Positions 1-7,812 are shown, numbered from the stretch's first letter. The stretch is DNA of 44,711 nt from Lachnospiraceae bacterium (GCA_024698345.1 JAILRH010000259.1:1-44711), one strand, 5' to 3'. Made by a program: numbers and translations. The notes: generated by a model not told the origin, from the letters alone.

Positions 1-3
1 AAT

Positions 4-33
4 AAAATAAGCACCTGTAAGGTGCCTATTTTA
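4..33 (-). terminator. Intrinsic terminator of the tRNA-Gly transcript
   Basis: Read on the minus strand, a GGCACC/GGTGC stem with a TTA-containing loop is followed by TTATTTTATT. It lies directly downstream of the tRNA-Gly gene and fits a rho-independent terminator. Confidence 0.65.
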
Positions 34-45
34 CTGCATAATTAA

Positions 46-117
<72 letters not shown>

Positions 118-339
118 ATTGTTACGTGTTTCACACGCAAGATTTATTCTACTATAAAAATAAAACTTTGTAAACAGTTTTTTGCAAATAATCCCAATCT
201 TTTTTGGGGGCAAATATTGACGCAAAATAGTTAGACCAAATAGCGAATAGAATCGAGTAGAATTTAGTAGGTGGTATAAATTCAGTTGTGTTGTATAATA
301 ACTTATATATATAAATTTTTTTGAAGTTAAGGGGGGCTT

Positions 340-840
340 ATGGATCAAGCAGTTGAATTAGTAATTAGAAACAAATATAAAAAACTAACCGAATTATTAA
401 TAGAAAAAAAGAAAACAATTACAACAATGGAGAGTTGTACTTCAGGTCAGGTGGCTTCTCTTATTACAGATACAGAAGGATCTTCAGCTATTATAAAGGG
501 GGCTTTTATAACTTACAGTAACGAAGCAAAGATTATGCAAGGAGTTCCGGCTAGAGTCATTGAGGAGTTTGGTGTGTATTCTTTGCAGACTGCCGCTGAG
601 ATGGCAAAGTGTTGCAGAAATACTTTTGGGGCAGACATTGGAATCGGAGTTACCGGTAGTTTTGGAAATGTCGATCCAAATAATGAAGACAGTATTCCGG
701 GTGAAGTTTTCTTTGCGGTAGATACAGTAGAAGGAACAAATTGTTTTCATGAGCATGTTTCTTCGCAGGATTCAAGACTTGGCTACAAGTTAGTTATGGC
801 AGATAAGATAGCAGATGTAATTATAGATTATATCAAATAG
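340..840 (+). CDS. CinA C-terminal-domain protein (PncC/NMN amidohydrolase family)
   Basis: This 166-residue protein corresponds to the stand-alone C-terminal domain of CinA, the family that includes PncC, which deamidates nicotinamide mononucleotide to nicotinate mononucleotide in pyridine nucleotide salvage. Visible family features are the N-terminal ESCTSG motif (about residue 31), the FITYSNEAK segment, a GVYSLQTAAEMAK helix and the GADIGIGVTG strand. The usual TGIAGP loop reads TGSFGN here, so activity is not certain. It lacks the N-terminal MoCF-like domain of full CinA. The start follows a strong GGGGGG Shine-Dalgarno. A TATAAT box at 294-299 may serve as its -10 element. Cytoplasmic; it precedes the glycosyltransferase by 40 bp on the same strand. 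Confidence 0.85.
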   Translation: MDQAVELVIRNKYKKLTELLIEKKKTITTMESCTSGQVASLITDTEGSSAIIKGAFITYSNEAKIMQGVPARVIEEFGVYSLQTAAEMAKCCRNTFGADIGIGVTGSFGNVDPNNEDSIPGEVFFAVDTVEGTNCFHEHVSSQDSRLGYKLVMADKIADVIIDYIK

Positions 841-880
841 TGATTCCAAAACAATAATTTCAAAAGAGGAGATGAATGAG

Positions 881-2035
881 ATGAAAATAGCGTGGTTTTG
901 CATACCGGCACACGGACATACCAATCCAACCTTAGGACTGATAAAAGCTATGACTGAAAGAGGTCATGAGATATGGTATTTTTCTTTTGAACAGTTTAGA
1001 GAAAAGATTGAAAAGGCAGGTGCGATTTTTATATCGTGTGACGGATATGATTTTGAAATGGAAGATAAAGAAAATGCTGACCGTGTGGGAAAGGATATGG
1101 CATTTGCAGTAGAATTGTTAGTGTCCTCTACGCTGGCATTAGATGAGATGGTAACTGAAAAAATAGGAGAGATACAGCCGGATTTAATAGTATCTGATTC
1201 AATTGCTTATTGGGGCAAACTTGCTGCAATGAAACACGGCATCCCGTATGTGTCCTCCACTACAACGTTTGCATTTAACAAGGAATCATCCAAGTACATG
1301 AAGCACGGTGCTTTGGAGACAATTAATATGCTTTTTTCCATGCCAAAGGTGAATAAACAGATTAGGAGATTGCAGGAAAAAGGATATCCGATAAAGAATA
1401 TTTTTGATATCGTTCAGAATGACAATGACACAAATACCATTGTGTACACTTCAAAGTATTTTCAACCTTGTGCGGATACATTTTCAGACAGATATCATTT
1501 TATCGGAACGTCCATAAGACCGATAACAACTCCATATGAAAAGACAGCAGAAAAGACAATATATATTTCAATGGGAACAGTAAATAATAATGAGCAGTTC
1601 TATCGAAATTGTATAGAGGCTTTTGGAAATACTGAATACCAAGTGATTATGTCTATGGTAAACAGCAAGGAACATTTTGAAAATGTACCAAAGAATATCA
1701 GTATTTATGATTTTGTTGACCAGATGGCAGTACTCAATATTGCGGATGTATTCATAACACATTGCGGAATGAATTCAGTGAATGAGGGATTGTATTTTGG
1801 TGTACCCCTTGTTTTGTTTCCACAGACTCCGGAGCAGGGCGCAGTTGCAAAGCGAACGGAAGAATTAGGAGCCGGAGTGGCACTCAAGTCAATCGATTCT
1901 CAAGAGATATTGAAAATGGTGAAGATGATATTGGATAATGAAAACTATAAAAAATCAGCAAATACGATATCGGATAGTTTCAAAGCTAGCGGTGGAATAC
2001 CTGAGGCTGTAGCTTTTTTAGAAGGACTTATTTAA
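881..2035 (+). CDS. MGT-family (macrolide-type) GT1 glycosyltransferase
   Basis: A GT-B-fold UDP-sugar glycosyltransferase of the MGT family, about 384 residues. The N-terminal half begins with the acceptor-domain motif MKIAWFCIPAHGHTNP. The C-terminal half has the nucleotide-sugar motif FITHCGMNSVNEGLYFGVPL followed by PQTPEQ. Family members glucosylate macrolides, flavonoids or lipids; the acceptor here cannot be predicted. An ATG at 872 is also in frame, but AGAGGAG at 865-871 touches it and sits about 9 nt before the ATG at 881, so I prefer 881. There is no signal peptide, so it should be cytoplasmic. It lies just downstream of the CinA-like gene, possibly cotranscribed, and is followed by a clear terminator. 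Confidence 0.9.
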   Translation: MKIAWFCIPAHGHTNPTLGLIKAMTERGHEIWYFSFEQFREKIEKAGAIFISCDGYDFEMEDKENADRVGKDMAFAVELLVSSTLALDEMVTEKIGEIQPDLIVSDSIAYWGKLAAMKHGIPYVSSTTTFAFNKESSKYMKHGALETINMLFSMPKVNKQIRRLQEKGYPIKNIFDIVQNDNDTNTIVYTSKYFQPCADTFSDRYHFIGTSIRPITTPYEKTAEKTIYISMGTVNNNEQFYRNCIEAFGNTEYQVIMSMVNSKEHFENVPKNISIYDFVDQMAVLNIADVFITHCGMNSVNEGLYFGVPLVLFPQTPEQGAVAKRTEELGAGVALKSIDSQEILKMVKMILDNENYKKSANTISDSFKASGGIPEAVAFLEGLI

Positions 2036-2089
2036 AAAAAAGATTTGGATTAAGTATTTGTATAAATAGAATGAGATTTAACAAATTAT

Positions 2090-2129
2090 GCTCTCTTAAA
2101 CATAAATGAGTTTGAGGGAGCTTTTTTTG
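2090..2129 (+). terminator. Intrinsic terminator after the glycosyltransferase
   Basis: GCTCTCTTAAAC pairs imperfectly with GAGTTTGAGGGAGC across an ATAAAT loop and is followed by seven T residues. This is a typical rho-independent terminator ending the transcript that contains the MGT gene. Confidence 0.85.
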
Positions 2130-2185
2130 TGATTAATTTATAAATTATTTTGAATATAAATTTATAAATAATTTTGAATATACAG

Positions 2186-2214
2186 TTGACATATACAGTC
2201 TGACTGTATATAAT
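2186..2214 (+). promoter_or_regulatory. Consensus sigma-A promoter of the PadR/DUF2812 operon
   Basis: A perfect TTGACA (2186-2191) and a perfect TATAAT (2209-2214) are separated by exactly 17 bp. The spacer is occupied by a palindromic operator, so such a strong promoter should be repressed when the regulator binds. It drives the PadR gene that starts at 2325, leaving a leader of roughly 100 nt. Confidence 0.88.
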
Positions 2215-2265
2215 CTAAATATACAGTTGAACTGTATAAAGGTGAAATATATAGTTGAACTGAAT
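2191..2265 (+). promoter_or_regulatory. Three phased palindromic operators, probably for the adjacent PadR regulator
   Basis: Three inverted repeats share the core TACAGT-n-ACTGTA. The first is ATATACAGT-ctg-ACTGTATAT at 2191-2211, inside the promoter spacer. The second is TATACAGTT-g-AACTGTATA at 2220-2238. The third is a degenerate ATATAGTT-g-AACTGAAT at 2249-2265. Their centres (2201, 2229, 2257) are exactly 28 bp apart. A further half-site (ATACAGTTGA) lies at 2180-2189. Autoregulation by the PadR protein encoded immediately downstream is the natural inference. Confidence 0.8.
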
Positions 2266-2324
2266 AACTAATATGGCTAATGAAGTAAAGAATATCTAAG
2301 CAATATAGCGAGGAGGTAGTGTAG

Positions 2325-2636
2325 ATGAATAGAAGTAAGTATTTACCGCTCACGGAGACAACTTATCTGATATTAGTTGCATTGATTGAGCCGGGACATG
2401 GTTACCTTATAATGCAAAAGGTAGAGGAACTTAGCGAGGGGAATGTTAGAATTGCGGCAGGAACCATGTATGGAGCCATCGAGAATCTTATCAAGTTAAA
2501 GTGGATTAAAGCAGTGCCAAGTGAGGACAAAAGAAGAAAAGTATATCAGATAACAGATGCGGGGATTGATATTTTGAAAGAAGAGACAAACAGACTGAGA
2601 ACAATGGTTGCAATAGCAGATGCAAACAAATTGTAA
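2325..2636 (+). CDS. PadR-family transcriptional regulator
   Basis: This 103-residue winged-helix repressor belongs to the short PadR subfamily. The diagnostic order is present: an N-terminal helix (YLPLTETTYLILVALIEPGHGY), the recognition region with AAGTMYGAIENLIKLKWI (residues about 42-60), and the wing with KRRKVYQITDAG. A GAGGAGGT Shine-Dalgarno precedes the ATG. The protein is likely autoregulatory, because its promoter contains three phased palindromes. It is followed after 32 bp by a DUF2812 membrane protein, a recurring PadR partner in Firmicutes, so the two probably form an operon in which the repressor controls its membrane-protein partner. The inducing signal is unknown. Confidence 0.93.
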   Translation: MNRSKYLPLTETTYLILVALIEPGHGYLIMQKVEELSEGNVRIAAGTMYGAIENLIKLKWIKAVPSEDKRRKVYQITDAGIDILKEETNRLRTMVAIADANKL

Positions 2637-2668
2637 TTGCATAGGTAGTATATTGAGGAGGTTATATT

Positions 2669-3307
2669 ATGAGTAGGGATAGAAAGGTAAAATATAGATT
2701 TTTTATTGTAGATATTGAGAAAGAACAAGAGTTTATTGACAGTTATAGAGAAAAGGGATACAAACTTGAGAGCGTAAACAATAACACAGGAAGATATGTG
2801 TTCAAAAAAGCGGATGGAGAGTTTATTCCAAAAGTAAGAATTGATTATCATGAAATTGCATCAAATGATGAGTATCAGAATTATATTTCAATGTTTGAGG
2901 ATGCCGGTTGGAAACTTATCAGAGGATCTAAAATCGAAGGAACTCATTATTTTGAGCAGGTAGATGAAAATACAAGTGATGAGTTGTTTTCAGACAATCA
3001 GTCATTAGCCGGATTGTACAAAAGATTGTATGGCTACACAATTAACTGGATGTTTATTTCATTAGCTTTGTTATTGCCGGCAATTCACACGGTAAATTTT
3101 AAAATGTTGTTTGAAAATCCTAAAGAACTGTATTTTACGCCGGGATTGTGGGAAATGAAAGGAACACGTTTCCTCAGAGCATTTTTATTTGAAACACCTT
3201 TTGTGATGTTTAGAAACTGTGCACCGTTTTTATTAATAATATGTATTGTAAGCTGTATTTTCTGCGCAATAAAGGTGAAAAAGAAAGAAAAACAATACTC
3301 TGCATAG
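2669..3307 (+). CDS. DUF2812 domain-containing membrane protein
   Basis: A 212-residue protein whose N-terminal about 110 residues match the DUF2812 pattern: a KYRFFIVDIEKEQEFIDSYREKGYKL opening, an internal repeat-like segment and the FEDAGWKLI block. The C-terminal part has two hydrophobic stretches suited to membrane spans, at roughly residues 127-145 and 184-203, followed by a positively charged tail (KVKKKEKQ). DUF2812 proteins are commonly encoded beside PadR regulators and their biochemical role is unknown. The start follows a GAGGAGG site. Its stop codon is immediately followed by a TCATA-containing repeat array, whose first degenerate unit includes the TAG stop. Confidence 0.85.
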   Translation: MSRDRKVKYRFFIVDIEKEQEFIDSYREKGYKLESVNNNTGRYVFKKADGEFIPKVRIDYHEIASNDEYQNYISMFEDAGWKLIRGSKIEGTHYFEQVDENTSDELFSDNQSLAGLYKRLYGYTINWMFISLALLLPAIHTVNFKMLFENPKELYFTPGLWEMKGTRFLRAFLFETPFVMFRNCAPFLLIICIVSCIFCAIKVKKKEKQYSA

Positions 3308-3340
3308 TCATAGATAATTATAAAAAACAAATGACAGTCA

Positions 3341-3466
3341 TAAGAACAAATTAGTAATTAAATAATAGTCATAAGAACAAATTAGTATAATAAGAACAAA
3401 TTAGTAAAAATAAGAATAAATTAGTAATAATAATAACAAATTAGTAAAAATAAGAATAAATTGTTA
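3341..3466. repeat. Array of about 20-bp direct repeats (TAAGAACAAATTAGTA)
   Basis: Six copies of a 16-bp core begin at 3341, 3372, 3391, 3411, 3431 and 3451. The first three are identical (TAAGAACAAATTAGTA) and the rest carry one or a few changes. The last four are spaced at exactly 19-20 bp. The array ends about 95 bp before the LysR start codon and could be either its control region or a local slippage expansion. No hairpin potential or CRISPR-type unique spacer is seen. Confidence 0.85.
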
Positions 3467-3559
3467 TTATTAAATGAGTTATGAAATATTTCAAATGAGA
3501 AAAAACATGAACTAAGAAAAAGGTTCAAATTGAACCTTGAAAACATAAGGAGTGAGGAT

Positions 3560-4462
3560 ATGACCTTACAGCAATTAAAATATATTGTAACTGTGGCGGA
3601 AACAGGTAATATCACCGAGGCAGCAAAGCGATTATTCATCTCGCAACCAAGTCTTACAAATGCCATTCGCGAGCTGGAAAAAGAAATGCAGATTACTATT
3701 TTCAACAGAACAAATAAAGGTGTGACTATTTCAAATGATGGAGATTTGTTTTTGTCATATGCAAGACAGGTATTAGAACAGGCAGATTTGCTTGAGGAGA
3801 AGTTTTTAAATAAAAAAGAAGGCAGGTCCAAATTCTCGGTTTCCTGCCAGCATTATTCATTTGCAGTAAATGCATTTGTTGATTTGATTAGGGCATTTGA
3901 TGCAGACAAATATGATTTTACACTTCGTGAAACTCAGACTTATGAGATTATCGAAGATGTAAGTCACATGAAGAGCGAGATAGGAATTCTCTATACTTCT
4001 TCTAGGAACGAAGAAGTAATAATGAAGATACTAAAGCAGAATGAACTGGAATTTGAAGAATTGTTTGTGGCAAAACCACATGTATTTATCAGTTCGAATC
4101 ATCCGCTTGCATCAAAAAAGACATTGAAGTTAGAGGATTTAGAGGATTACCCATATCTGTCTTTTGAGCAGGGAGATTACAATTCGTTTTATTTTTCAGA
4201 AGAGATTCTTAGTACTCTCGATCGAAAGAAGAATATCAAGGTGCGAGACAGAGCAACTTTATTCAACCTGTTAATCGGACTTGACGGATATACAGTCAGC
4301 TCAGGTGTTATCAGCAAAGAATTAAACGGTGAAAACATTATTGCAAAACCACTGAAGGTTGATGAATATATGAGAATCGGAGTGATAACCCAGAAGAATT
4401 CTACCCTCAGCAGGTATGGAAATATCTATATGGAAGCACTGAAAAATCATATTGAAGTGTAG
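3560..4462 (+). CDS. LysR-family transcriptional regulator
   Basis: This 300-residue LysR-type regulator opens with the classic winged-helix domain: MTLQQLKYIVTVAETGNITE, then AAKRLFISQPSLTNAIRELE and the wing ending FNRTNKGVTIS (residues 1-60). An effector-binding domain follows, with the HPLASKKTLKLEDLEDYPY segment near residue 180. I chose the ATG at 3560 because AAGGAGTGAGG lies just upstream and the family signature begins there; an in-frame ATG at 3530 would add ten atypical residues. It is on the same strand as the chitosanase gene that starts 127 bp downstream and is a candidate regulator of it, but LysR genes are more often divergent from their targets, so this is only inference. Confidence 0.93.
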   Translation: MTLQQLKYIVTVAETGNITEAAKRLFISQPSLTNAIRELEKEMQITIFNRTNKGVTISNDGDLFLSYARQVLEQADLLEEKFLNKKEGRSKFSVSCQHYSFAVNAFVDLIRAFDADKYDFTLRETQTYEIIEDVSHMKSEIGILYTSSRNEEVIMKILKQNELEFEELFVAKPHVFISSNHPLASKKTLKLEDLEDYPYLSFEQGDYNSFYFSEEILSTLDRKKNIKVRDRATLFNLLIGLDGYTVSSGVISKELNGENIIAKPLKVDEYMRIGVITQKNSTLSRYGNIYMEALKNHIEV

Positions 4463-4588
4463 GTAGAAATATTGGAAAAAAACAACAAATAAATAGGAAG
4501 CACTTGAATAATATCTGAAATTGAAATATTGTTATACTATCGGATGTGAGATGAATCATCATAAAAAATTACAGAAAAGGAGTGTAAC

Positions 4589-6352
4589 ATGGGAAAAAGA
4601 ATAATGGCGCTTATTTGCGGAGCGACAGTATGTGCGGGAACTATTTTTTCGGGGGGAGTAACACAACTTACGCAAACATTCGGAGTGGAAATAACAGAAG
4701 AACTTAATGTTGAAGGCTATCAAATCAGTATTGCAGCGGGCGGAATCAGGACGGTATATTCCGTGGCAGAGAGTATTGATGGAAGCAGGGTCAGGGAACG
4801 AGGATTAATTTATGGCATTGCAGACTGTGTTAATGAAGATGATATCGACATTGATCATCAGGGCGAATATGTGAAGGCATTTGCAGCAACTTCAAAAGGC
4901 CTTATTACATCTGAAGATGGCAAAGGAACTTACACTATGACAATGACTTATGGTGCCATGAATGTACCGGCATTTACGCAAGAGTATATTGTTAGACCGT
5001 ATGCAAAACTTCGAAATGGCACATATTACTACGGAGAGGCGAAAAGATTTAGTATATTTGATGTGGCTTCAGTACTTTATGATGACAGCAGAATGCCAAT
5101 TCAGGTAGAGCATGATTATCTGTATAATACAATTTTGAGCGTTGTTGACAGCAATTATCCAAGGGTAACTTTTAATCATGCAGTTGAGACAGAAACAACA
5201 CAAGCCCCGACAACGCAAACACCTACAACGCAAGCACCAACTTCAGCTCCATCAGGAAATGGACCAATTGAAGTATTTGGTGAGGTATTCTCAAGCAATG
5301 CAAATAACACAATTACAGTTGTTTGGGGACAGAACAATGATCAGATAGCAAATGGACAGAAGTACAACGTATATGTTGACGGAGTTAAGAAGTTGTCAGA
5401 AGTACAATGTGGATCATATGATATTCATAATATTTCAAATGGAACACATACAGTTAAAGTTACAGCAGTATTAAACAGAATAGAATCATCAGGAGTTTCA
5501 GGGCAGGTTACAGTTGCCGGTGGACAGAGCACAACAGAAAAGCCGACAGATAAACCAACAGAAACACAAACTGAAAAAACTACGGAGGCTCCAACAGAAC
5601 CTCCAACCACGCAGCCACAGAACGGAACAATTGAGAGCGGTAATCTGATGAAGATTGCTTTTGCCATTGTATCAAGTGCAGAAAACTCAAGTCTTAATTT
5701 TAGAGAACAGTATTCATATATTGAGAATATCGGAGACGGAAGAGGATATACCGGAGGTATTATCGGATTTACTTCAGGAACAGGCGATATGTTAGAAGTT
5801 GTTGAACAGTATATTGCATTGAAGCCAAACAATAATCCGTTGTCGCCATATCTAAGTGCTCTTCGTGCAGTCAATGGTACAGATTCGGAAGCAGGCCTTG
5901 GAAGAAATTTTGTGCGAGCATGGCAGACTGCGGCAAATGATCAGGAGATGATAGATGCACAGAATAAGATTGTTAGAGAATGGTATCTCCACCCGGCAGT
6001 TGCTGATGCCCAGGTAGACGGACTTAGTATTCTTGGACAGTTTATTTATTATGATGCTATGGTTATGCATGGACCCGGAAATGACAGTGAGAGTTTTGGC
6101 GGAATCAGAAAGGCAGCATTGAGAACTGCAACATCACCTGCAAAAGGTGGTGACGAAGCTACATATCTAAAAGCCTTTATTGAAGCCAGAAAGAAGATAA
6201 TGCTCATGGAAGAAGCTCATGAAGATTTATCAAGACTGAACGCTCAGTTGAAATTTATAAATGAAGGAAATTTTGATATGAACCTTCCGTTATCATGGAC
6301 TATGTACGGGGATTCATTTACACTGACTCAGTCTATTCTCGACAGATTATAA
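4589..6352 (+). CDS. Secreted modular GH46 chitosanase
   Basis: This 587-residue protein starts with a signal peptide (hydrophobic core about residues 6-30). An uncharacterised module (about 38-197) follows, homologous to the C-terminus of the GH5-GH18 protein at 20979. Then come a TTQAPTTQ linker (about 199-225), a fibronectin III-like domain (about 226-310), a Thr/Pro/Glu linker (about 312-344) and a GH46 catalytic domain (about 348-587). The catalytic region has SSAENSS with Glu365 and GDGRGYTGGIIGF with Asp383. The 18-residue gap equals that between the Glu22 and Asp40 catalytic pair of Streptomyces N174 chitosanase. GH46 enzymes endo-hydrolyse beta-1,4-linked chitosan with inversion. An AAAAGGAG site precedes the ATG. 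Secretion is expected; there is no LPXTG or SLH anchor, so the shared module may serve surface or substrate attachment. Confidence 0.93.
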   Translation: MGKRIMALICGATVCAGTIFSGGVTQLTQTFGVEITEELNVEGYQISIAAGGIRTVYSVAESIDGSRVRERGLIYGIADCVNEDDIDIDHQGEYVKAFAATSKGLITSEDGKGTYTMTMTYGAMNVPAFTQEYIVRPYAKLRNGTYYYGEAKRFSIFDVASVLYDDSRMPIQVEHDYLYNTILSVVDSNYPRVTFNHAVETETTQAPTTQTPTTQAPTSAPSGNGPIEVFGEVFSSNANNTITVVWGQNNDQIANGQKYNVYVDGVKKLSEVQCGSYDIHNISNGTHTVKVTAVLNRIESSGVSGQVTVAGGQSTTEKPTDKPTETQTEKTTEAPTEPPTTQPQNGTIESGNLMKIAFAIVSSAENSSLNFREQYSYIENIGDGRGYTGGIIGFTSGTGDMLEVVEQYIALKPNNNPLSPYLSALRAVNGTDSEAGLGRNFVRAWQTAANDQEMIDAQNKIVREWYLHPAVADAQVDGLSILGQFIYYDAMVMHGPGNDSESFGGIRKAALRTATSPAKGGDEATYLKAFIEARKKIMLMEEAHEDLSRLNAQLKFINEGNFDMNLPLSWTMYGDSFTLTQSILDRL

Positions 6353-6379
6353 CAAAACCATAATAATTATTTAATTATT

Positions 6380-6410
6380 CCCCACTGTCTAAGTAAAAGG
6401 CGGTGGGGAT
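6380..6410 (+). terminator. Putative terminator after the chitosanase gene
   Basis: CCCCAC and GTGGGG form a six-bp GC-rich stem around a 17-nt loop, followed by ATAAAATTTG. The T-run is weak, so termination efficiency is uncertain. A 15-bp direct repeat (TTGTCTGAAATTGGT at 6416-6430 and 6437-6451) follows immediately. Confidence 0.5.
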
Positions 6411-6549
6411 AAAATTTGTCTGAAATTGGTTGAAACTTGTCTGAAATTGGTCGGAAAAACAAGTGAAAATCAATAAAAACTGTTTTATAAAATATGATGT
6501 ACATTTATAAAATTTGAGCCCTTTCTCGAACAATATCAGGTAATATATC

Positions 6550-6790
6550 ATTTAGTTAGTTAATTAAGAAATAATAATACGAAGTATTAAACATACATCA
6601 CGGAAGGTATTTTTAGAGGGTGTTCGGTTCGGCACTAAGTATTGGGGGCGCCGGATCCGAAAGAATAATTAACTGAAATTCATATGACTGTATTATTTGT
6701 TTTTTCCTTATAATTTCAAATGTTTTTCCAATTAATGCTATTTTTTTACAGTCATATAAGATAAAAAGGGGACTGAGAAGTCTCTTTTTT
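6550..6790 (+). ncRNA. Candidate structured non-coding RNA or leader (unassigned)
   Basis: An 8-bp closing helix can form between AGTTAATT (6558-6565) and AATTAACT (6667-6674). Inside are a small hairpin AATAC-gaa-GTATT and a GC-rich stem-loop in which CGG-tt-CGGC pairs with GCCG-gat-CCG. This GC-rich core is conspicuous in otherwise very AT-rich DNA and has no start codon with a Shine-Dalgarno. An 11-bp inverted repeat (6682-6692 with 6747-6757) and a terminator-like hairpin (6763-6790) follow. I compared it by eye with the common riboswitch consensus elements I know and it fits none. Both transcription and strand are inferred. Confidence 0.35.
6763..6790 (+). terminator. Terminator-like hairpin
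   Basis: GGGGACT and AGTCTCT pair around a GAGA loop, flanked by AAAAA and TTTTTT that extend the stem and supply a T-run. No coding gene ends nearby, so it would end a non-coding transcript. Confidence 0.7.
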
Positions 6791-6942
6791 AATGCTGGTG
6801 GTTAGAAGGGGATATATAATTTTTAGCCATTGGCATTATATATGTAGGTACATCAAAACCTGATGTATTTGCAGGGGGCAAAATTGCAATAAGAATTTTT
6901 GAAAGGGTTTAGATTGCAATAGGGATATTGAAAGGGTTTGCG

Positions 6943-6977
6943 ATACAATAGGCAGCATATTTTCCTGCCTATTGTAT
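6943..6977 (+). repeat. 13-bp perfect inverted repeat upstream of the SecB-like gene
   Basis: ATACAATAGGCAG (6943-6955) and its exact complement (6965-6977) enclose a 9-nt loop and are followed by TTT. It lies about 60 bp before the SecB-like start codon. It could be an attenuator or terminator of the upstream leader, or an operator. It is preceded by two direct copies of TTGAAAGGGTTT (6899 and 6929). Between 6791 and 6940 two further small inverted repeats are present (ATATATAAT/ATTATATAT and TACATCA/TGATGTA). There is no gene in this stretch. Confidence 0.75.
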
Positions 6978-7039
6978 TTTGCAAATGTTCTAAACATTTG
7001 GTATAATAACTCAAAAAGCCAAAACAGGAGGATGAAGAA

Positions 7040-7462
7040 ATGGCAGGAATTAAGTTTAATGGTTATATTGTAAACGAATTAGATTTTACAAATGAATTGA
7101 AGCAGGCAGGAAATCTTAACATCTCAACAAGAGCATCTTATAATGTTCAGTACGCAAATGGTGAAAACAGATGTATTGCAACATGTGTTATAGATATGAT
7201 GGATGAAAAACAACCAAATGATTTCAATTTTAAAATCAGCGTTAGAGGAATGTTCGAATATGAGGCAGGAATGGACAAGAAAGAAATTCACAAACAGACA
7301 TATGACGAATTGTTCCCATTTGTAAGGGTTATCGTAGCTAATACCTTCACAAATGCAGGTTTACCACCAATGATGGTTCAGAAAATAGAGATGAATGATG
7401 ACAATATTAACGTTGGTGATAATAAGCCACAGGAAGAGGAAAAACCTAAGTTTTATAGCTAG
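7040..7462 (+). CDS. SecB-like chaperone-fold protein
   Basis: A 140-residue soluble protein. The C-terminal half resembles SecB: a GMFEYEAGMDKKEIHKQTYDEL stretch leads into LFPFVRVIVANTFTNAGLPP, matching the LFPYARECI...RGTFPQLNL signature of SecB. The N-terminal half would give the beta-sheet (KFNGYIVNELDF, then alternating strands). The last 15 residues are charged and probably disordered. SecB holds preproteins for SecA-driven export in Proteobacteria; Firmicutes mostly lack canonical SecB, and SecB-like proteins elsewhere serve as toxin-antitoxin chaperones or have no known role. No toxin-antitoxin pair is adjacent. ACAGGAGGAT gives a strong ribosome-binding site. It is monocistronic, bracketed by hairpins and by an inverted 17-bp repeat. 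Family assignment is by eye. Confidence 0.65.
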   Translation: MAGIKFNGYIVNELDFTNELKQAGNLNISTRASYNVQYANGENRCIATCVIDMMDEKQPNDFNFKISVRGMFEYEAGMDKKEIHKQTYDELFPFVRVIVANTFTNAGLPPMMVQKIEMNDDNINVGDNKPQEEEKPKFYS

Positions 7463-7725
7463 AATCCCTTATTTTATACGTTTTTATTGATTTCAATTTG
7501 GAAAAAAGTTAAGGTTAACGTTTAACCTGAGAAAATTATATACAAAATGCACAACAAAATACGTTGTGTGCCTGGAAAAGTGAAAGGGTTTTTGGTGCAA
7601 TTGTTACAAAAAAACAGAAAAATAATTTTTTTGAAAATCGACTGTTGATAAAAGTGTTTTTATTACATACAATTGCATTGTTAGATATTAAGACTTTTAA
7701 TAATCTAAACCCTTTCAATTTTTTA

Positions 7726-7752
7726 GGCACCTGAAGTTTAGCTTTAGGTGCC
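7726..7752. terminator. Terminator-like hairpin, possibly bidirectional
   Basis: GGCACCT (7726-7732) pairs with AGGTGCC (7746-7752) and is preceded by a TTTTTT run, so on the minus strand it has an A-rich rather than T-rich flank. A second small hairpin (TCCC/GGGA) follows at once. It separates the SecB-like transcript from the next promoter. Confidence 0.5.
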
Positions 7753-7783
7753 ATTCCCCTTTTATAGGGATATTTCTTAGTTC

Positions 7784-7812
7784 TTGACTAAGTATATTAT
7801 AAAGTGTTATTA
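7784..7812 (+). promoter_or_regulatory. Putative sigma-A promoter for the P-loop kinase-like gene
   Basis: TTGACT (7784-7789) and TTATTA (7807-7812) are 17 bp apart, about 50 bp before the start codon at 7862. The -10 box is degenerate, so this is a moderate call. Confidence 0.4.

Larger units (their letters stand above)
6899..7718. repeat. 17-bp inverted repeat pair bracketing the SecB-like gene
   Basis: TTGAAAGGGTTTAGATT at 6899-6915 recurs as its exact reverse complement at 7702-7718. Partial forward copies (TTGAAAGGGTTT at 6929, GTGAAAGGGTTT at 7581) lie between them. The pair flanks the gene at 7040-7462. No transposase or target duplication is visible, so it may be a regulatory repeat or a relic of a small mobile element. 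Confidence 0.7.

Noticed and set aside
3341-3466. Possible CRISPR array
   Set aside because: The units are 20 bp without unique spacers of constant length, there is no dyad in the repeat, and no cas genes are present.
5425-5874. 149-codon open frame antisense to the chitosanase gene
   Set aside because: It is explained by the Thr/Pro-rich linkers read on the opposite strand; no start signal and no protein family features.
6601-6675. Cyclic di-GMP or other known riboswitch
   Set aside because: The GC-rich core lacks the conserved bases I know for GEMM-I, GEMM-II, ydaO, fluoride, ZTP or cobalamin elements.
6899-7718. Complete insertion sequence or MITE around the SecB-like gene
   Set aside because: The inverted repeats exist, but there is no transposase and no target-site duplication, so I report them only as repeats.
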